Shown here: piece by piece, positions 59,379-64,000 of the stretch
Layout: each line of letters opens with the position of its first letter
Numbering within the stretch: the first letter of the stretch is position 1
DNA from: Ditylenchus dipsaci
Taxonomy: Eukaryota > Nematoda > Chromadorea > Rhabditida > Anguinidae
NCBI GenBank assembly: GCA_004194705.1
Contig: SADC01000383.1
Coordinates: 1-64,000, forward strand
Direction: 5' to 3'
DNA: 64,000 nucleotides
Translations under genes and position numbers: made by a program
Notes under the pieces: model-generated
Seen by the model: only the letters and a program-made list of their open reading frames with translations
Told to the model about the DNA's origin: nothing
The model's database searches: none

Positions 59379-61588
59379 ATGCCCATTGTCCAAATGTAAG
59401 TATTTCTCACTAATTTCCCAATTGCCCTCTCTACCATCTCCTAATTTGTAGTCTCTCATCGTTAAACATGCAGAGAGCTGCCCGAGACTACTTGAATTGC
59501 CGGTACGAGCCGTTAGAGGCGGCAGTTTTGGCCAAACGCCCCCTTCAAACATTGGAGGCAGACATGGACTACAAAACGGGCTTGCTGGATGGCGCCTCCT
59601 TATCTTCAGACAAAATCAACAGCACCCAAGACATCAACACAACTTTTCTCACAAAGCACCAAGAGAATAGTTGTGGTGTTGGTACTACTGCTCAGAACAC
59701 ACTACTTCCAGCAATGCCCAACTACTTCAAATCCCCCAGTATAGTGTGGTTTGCCTTGATACCTTCAGCCCTGTTTGCCACCTTCGTAAGTCCCTTTTCG
59801 AGAAGTTCAACCCATATATGCCCATGTGTATTGCAAATGGACGTAAATTTTGATGGTTTAGTTCTAGCCGACTTTTCAACCTTTATGAGCTCAATTTTTC
59901 ATTTGTAGCTCTACATTTTGGCTTTCAGATGTGTCTTTTACAAATCTTTGAAACATATTCAATTTTTTACAAAAGTGCAAATGAACAAGTCGGTTTGGAC
60001 GAAAAAATCAATTTTTATTCTGTCATATGAAGTTTCTCAAAACCGCAGGGTGTCTTCAGCAAAAGTTATGCTGTCTATAATTTTTATGCTGTCTATTTTG
60101 ATCAATGTCCTGATATTAAAAACCATGTGGTGGAGCAGACTAAGAGCTACAAAACTCATTTTTCAGAATAATTTTCTTATGTGAGAACGTCGAGATATAG
60201 CTTTTTAAAAAATGTTTCCAGTGTGGAAAAAGAAAAATTAAAAGATTCAAATTCGTGTTTTTGGCATTCTGTTTTTACTCATATTTTTCTGACAATCATC
60301 AGAAAAGTTTTTACTCAAAAAAAGCTGAGACAATATGCCATTTTGAGGACACTACCCTGAAATAACCTCCCTCCTCAAATAACCCCCCTGAAATAACCCG
60401 GGTTATTTGGAGGGGAGAGGGGGTTATTTCAGGGGTCGTGTCCTTAAGATGGAATATTCTCTCAGCTATCTTTTATTATAATTATAATTATTCTGAAAAA
60501 GGAGTTTTGTAGCTCTTAGTCTGCTTCACCACTAAATATTAGGCCATTAATCAACAGAAAATAAAATTTTAATCAAAATGAATTGATCAACAGAAAATGA
60601 AATTTTAATCAAAATGCTTGTAAACTTGTTAAAATTTGCCGCTCTTTTGAATCATATGTTTCACAATCAAAAAAAATCAATTTTAAACAATCAACTACAT
60701 ATTTTGAAAGAGAGCCAGATTCTATAATTTAGCTCAGCGTATGTTAATAGGAGAGTCCGTTTAATTTTAAGGCCACATTTCGGGACACACCGTACAGTCA
60801 ATAACGGAACACACTTCTCAGTCGATTCCGAAACAAACCCTCAGTTAAAGCAGCTTGGGAGACTAAGGCAATTTTTATATATCAAATTTAGAACAGCTTG
60901 GGGGGCCAAGGCGAATTTTTTATATAAAAATTAAAAAACTCTGCCTTGATCCCCCAAGCTTTTTCGAAATTTTCATAAAAAAAATGAGATTTGTAAAATT
61001 GTTTTTTGTAGAAACAGGGGTTTAATTCGAAAAAAGAATCGACTGTATGTTAATGGGAGAGCCAATTGTTAGAACGGGACCGAGTCTGGCCGTATGTTAA
61101 TGGGAGTGTATGTTAACGGGGGAGGTAATTTTGCCTCATCTTCGAAGAAACCAACCAAAGCTTAGCCAGCCGTATGTTAATGGGAGAGCGTATGTTAATT
61201 GGGGAGTATGTTAATGAGAGTTTCGACTGTAGCTGAAATAACGCCCTGGTTTCGACCAAATAATCATATTTGAAATACTACATAACAATTAAAAAAAAAC
61301 TATTTTCAGTTAGTTTGGCATCAGCCAGAGATTTTTCAAAACCCATGGCTCAGCTATTTGGGCGAGTTCTGCTATACATTGGGCACGAAATATAGCTGGT
61401 TGGTGCTGGTCATCAACATTGGTGCCTGGATTGCTCATTTGGGAGAGGGTGTGTATGCTTTGTATGTGTGTGATGAACTCAACTTCTCCCATGCCTGTGC
61501 TCTCAAATGGTTCTTGCAGACCTTCATTGTCGGTTTTCCTTCCCTGCAGCTGCTTTTGAAGTACAGGAAGAAGAGATTCTCCAAATAG
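59379..61588 (+). CDS. TMEM254: TMEM254 homologue (small multi-pass membrane protein)
   Basis: Membrane protein of unknown function. Exons: 59379-59395 (encodes MPIVQ plus two bases), 59452-59785 and 61310-61588, about 209 residues. The C-terminal half carries the family pattern: SIVWFALIPSALFATF (membrane segment 1), the loop with YLGEFCYTLGTKY, WLVLVINIGAWIAHLGEGVY (segment 2) and ALKWFLQTFIVGFPSLQLL (segment 3), ending in the basic tail KYRKKRFSK. Human TMEM254 is about 123 residues, so this copy has a long polar N-terminal extension. The 17-base first exon is proposed because it carries a perfect GTAAGT donor and keeps frame; otherwise translation could begin at 59468. Intron 2 (59786-61309) is repeat-rich. 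The polyadenylation signal lies 31 bases after the stop. Confidence 0.85.
60128..60533. mobile_element. Palindrome in TMEM254 intron 2
   Basis: GTGGAGCAGACTAAGAGCTA and its complement bound about 170-base arms. The centre has AAATAACCC and GGGTTATTT units around CCCGGG. Confidence 0.7.
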
Positions 61589-61619
61589 ATCCACTTATTT
61601 CATCATAAAAACTGTGTAA

Positions 61620-61625
61620 AATAAA
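61620..61625 (+). promoter_or_regulatory. TMEM254 polyadenylation signal AATAAA
   Basis: Canonical hexamer 31 bases after the TMEM254 stop, followed by a T-rich run. Fits a short 3' UTR. Confidence 0.65.
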
Positions 61626-61739
61626 TACTTATAACATTTTTTTTATAGCAATAAAACAGAAAAATAAAAATATTGGCCAGGGTTTTGTTCTGAATTGTTC
61701 TTGTGGCAGAATGTCTCGAGACGGGAATTTTTTTCAGGA

Positions 61740-62006
61740 ATATACCGTATTTCCTCTAATTGCCGCTTCCCCCTAACTTCAAGTGGTCTAAAAATCCTGT
61801 TTTCATTAACTGTTCGAGCTGTCTAAAAAGTGCCTGCGAGGGATTTCAAAAATCTAACATGCACTTTCTACACAGCTCAAACAGTAAATAAAAGCACAAG
61901 TTTTGAACCACTTTAAGTTTAAAAAAATTGCATGCAAGTTTGAAAAAATTGCACGCAAAATTATCGTGACTAAGTATGGGTCACAAATTTTCGATATCAG
62001 ACCTTC
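61740..62006. other. Partial inverted repeat downstream of TMEM254
   Basis: Starts with ACCGTATTTCCTCTAAT, like the ends at 13265-14124. AACTTCAAGTGGTCTAAAA and AGTTTTGAACCACTTTAAG pair. No gene. Confidence 0.45.
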
Positions 62007-62739
62007 TACTCTACTATGATATACCCCATCCAAAAAGCTACTTTGATATACCCCTCCAAAAATTGACTTTTTTAGGAGTGTCTAGAAAGCATTTTTGAGC
62101 GATAATTTTGCTATAAAAGGACCAAAAAGGGAATTTTAAAGGGATTATGGGCTGTATTGGAACGTGAAGGGAATGATAGGAGGCCGCTTTTTGAAGCCCT
62201 TTTAGCCATTTTTGATTGTTCTACCATGTTTTTCAACCTGGGCCGTGGCAAAAAAAGAACTCTATATGAATTTTAAGAAACAGGAGTACTTTTGGAATCA
62301 TGTCTAAGGTAAGTGAGTGCGCGCATCTCTAACTCTCAAGCCCCCTGCGCCCCCTTCGGGGGCTCTCACCCCCTTCGCCCCTTCGGCGGGCGCAGGGGGC
62401 TTGGAGGGGAGATGCGCACACACACATACCTTAGACACAAATCACTTGAAAGTGACTCTGGATGCATGAAAAAGCATTCATACCAGAGTTTATTTATGCG
62501 GTAGGCCCCAGTCAACAAAACTATGTTCAACATCTTTTTTTGCCAGTGGGCCCCCCTTAAAGTACCCTAAAGTGGCCCTCTAAAGTAGACCCTATTTTGT
62601 CCTTTTCTTTTCCAATACAGCCCTTTGTCCCTCTTTAAATTGCTTTTTTAGCCTTTTATGGCAAAATTAGGACTTGAAAATAGTTTTTGACCATTCTTAA
62701 AAAAGTCCATTTTTGGGTGAGGTATATCGTAGTAGCGCC
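62007..62739. mobile_element. GGCGCTAC family element with core repeat, copy E
   Basis: Ends TACTCTACTATGATATACC and (right, reversed) GGCGCTACTACGATATACC, flanked by AGACCTTC (61999-62006) and AGACTTTC (62740-62747), an 8-bp TSD with one mismatch. The centre has AATCATGTCTAAGGTAAGTG at about 62297 on the plus strand and two GGGGGC-type hairpin units. Confidence 0.75.
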
Positions 62740-62831
62740 AGACTTTCTCTATGTTTGGTTTACGCGAAACATTGAAAAATGAAACAAGCAAAAAGCGATT
62801 TTTGAGTCGAAATGTTTGACTTTTCTTTGGT

Positions 62832-62965
62832 GTTGAAAAATGGAATGCAAATTTGCGATGCGATGTTGCGATGTTTCAAAAATTTGCTTGCGATGTTGCG
62901 ATGCGATGTTTTTGGACAAAATTTGATGCGTGCGATGCGATGGTGCGATGCGGTACATCGCAGCA
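62832..62965. repeat. GCGATGCGAT minisatellite
   Basis: About ten TTGCGATGCGATG units interrupted by TTTGGACAAAATTT. It resembles the subterminal arrays of the hAT-like elements, but no TSD was found. Confidence 0.6.
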
Positions 62966-62969
62966 GCAT

Positions 62970-64000
62970 CATCTATAATTTTAAACAGAAAATAGTCTAT
63001 AAGGAAGGCTTACATGAGAATCTACCACCAATCTGATAATTTGGCCGTTTTTCGGCCGCCTTTTAGAATTTGGTTGCTCTTTTGTAAAATTTGGCCAAAA
63101 TATTTGGACGAATTTTATTTTTAATTTTTAGCCACGAGTATAAAACAATAACAACTGATCCGAGCAAAAATTTAAAAAAAATTAGATTTTTTTATTCGAT
63201 GCCATAGGTCTGGTCATTGCATTTAGTTATCTTTTGCTGTAAAGTTGGAGGAAAAGATGATAAACCTAAAATAGAGTGTAAAGTTCTAATTTCTTCTTCA
63301 AAAAACGCTATAAAAAGTGAAATGGAAAAGGGGAAAAAACTATTGAAAATAGGTTGATTAGTTTTCAATTGCATTTGGATTTTTAGGGCATTTTTTGAAG
63401 GAATTTATAAATTCTGGTATTCATGATGCTGAGCCAACTTTTGATTCTGCACAAGTTTGTCTGAGATCACAACACCGAGTTGTTGACAAAACATGGCTCT
63501 CATACAACATATAAAAAAACAAAACTTGGATTAATCCTTTCGTGTCGAGCCTATCTCCTTAATAGCTTTCACCCCTCTTTTAAAAAGGGCAAAAATTTTT
63601 TGGTAAGACCCAAAATCCTTATCTAAAAAAATTATTTTTTGCTTATTGCCTTTATTTAAGTTGAAACGGCTCTAGAACATCATTTCTGGTCGTTTGGAGC
63701 CGGTACCACATACCGAAGTCCGGCCAAACAAGCTGCCAAATTCTCAGATTAGGTGGTTATCGTATAGCCATTAAAAATACGCAGCAAAAATTCTGTTATA
63801 AATTATACACCGGAAAAAATTTTCGAGACAAAAAACGTAGAATATAGGTGGTTTTGAGACCATGAAAAGGATAAAATTGTCGACCATGATTCAACGAATT
63901 TCAGGATGCGGCTTTTGGAAAGTGATCGGGCGGGATTTCGGGACTGGATTTTGGCTCAAAACCATCACGGGCAGGGTCGGGATCCCGCCTCGTTTCCGTG
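62970..64000. other. Window end, no gene
   Basis: 63180-63583 is a diverged relative of the 25634 family (ACACCGAGTTGTTGAC, TCGTGTCGAGCCTATCTCC). The rest shows no repeat or gene that I can name. Confidence 0.4.

Overview
This window comes from an invertebrate animal nuclear genome. It is AT-rich, its genes have GT-AG introns, and single-copy metazoan housekeeping genes sit in a sea of small palindromic DNA transposons. The phylum cannot be fixed from sequence alone. Six protein genes are recognisable by hand-splicing: an importin-alpha of the KPNA3/KPNA4 type (minus strand, 8844-12536), ribosomal protein eL19 (plus, 20429-21619), a TTD14-like P-loop NTPase (minus, 27411-35738), the NatC auxiliary subunit NAA38 (minus, 42107-42509), a short-chain dehydrogenase of the SDR16C/17-beta-HSD11/RDH10 type (plus, 47813-55738) and a TMEM254 homologue (plus, 59379-61588). 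A possible 51-codon gene lies at 43404-43616. The genes are functionally unrelated. Nothing suggests an operon, although TTD14 and NAA38 are on the same strand and the TTD14 start codon lies two bases downstream of a splice acceptor.

Layout. 1-8840: no gene; satellites, MITEs and tRNA-like repeats. 8844-12536: importin alpha. 12540-20400: a deep nest of transposons inserted into one another, plus a tandem duplication of about 0.8 kb. 20429-21619: RPL19. 21700-27400: palindromic elements and a Tc1-like transposase fragment. 27411-35738: TTD14 with a 4.2 kb repeat-filled first intron. 35740-47800: mostly noncoding, with NAA38 in the middle. 47813-55738: SDR gene with repeat-rich introns. 55740-59370: stacked palindromes. 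59379-61588: TMEM254. 61630-64000: more elements.

Two results stand out. First, many repeats can be delimited exactly by target-site duplications (TSDs). They fall into 8-bp-TSD hAT-like elements, several carrying element-specific subterminal minisatellites; TTAA-flanked (piggyBac-like) elements, one with an internal tRNA-like promoter; TA-flanked mariner/pogo-like elements; and an apparently undescribed family with GGCGCTAC/GACCCTAC ends and 8-bp TSDs (three complete copies). A palindromic core containing a consensus splice donor next to a GC-rich hairpin recurs five times. Second, four of the six conserved genes carry single-base indels, six in all and mostly in or beside homopolymers. Each would destroy the reading frame, and each is cured by a one-base correction. 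This points to uncorrected long-read assembly errors rather than pseudogenes. All protein identifications rest on recalled family motifs, not on database searches.
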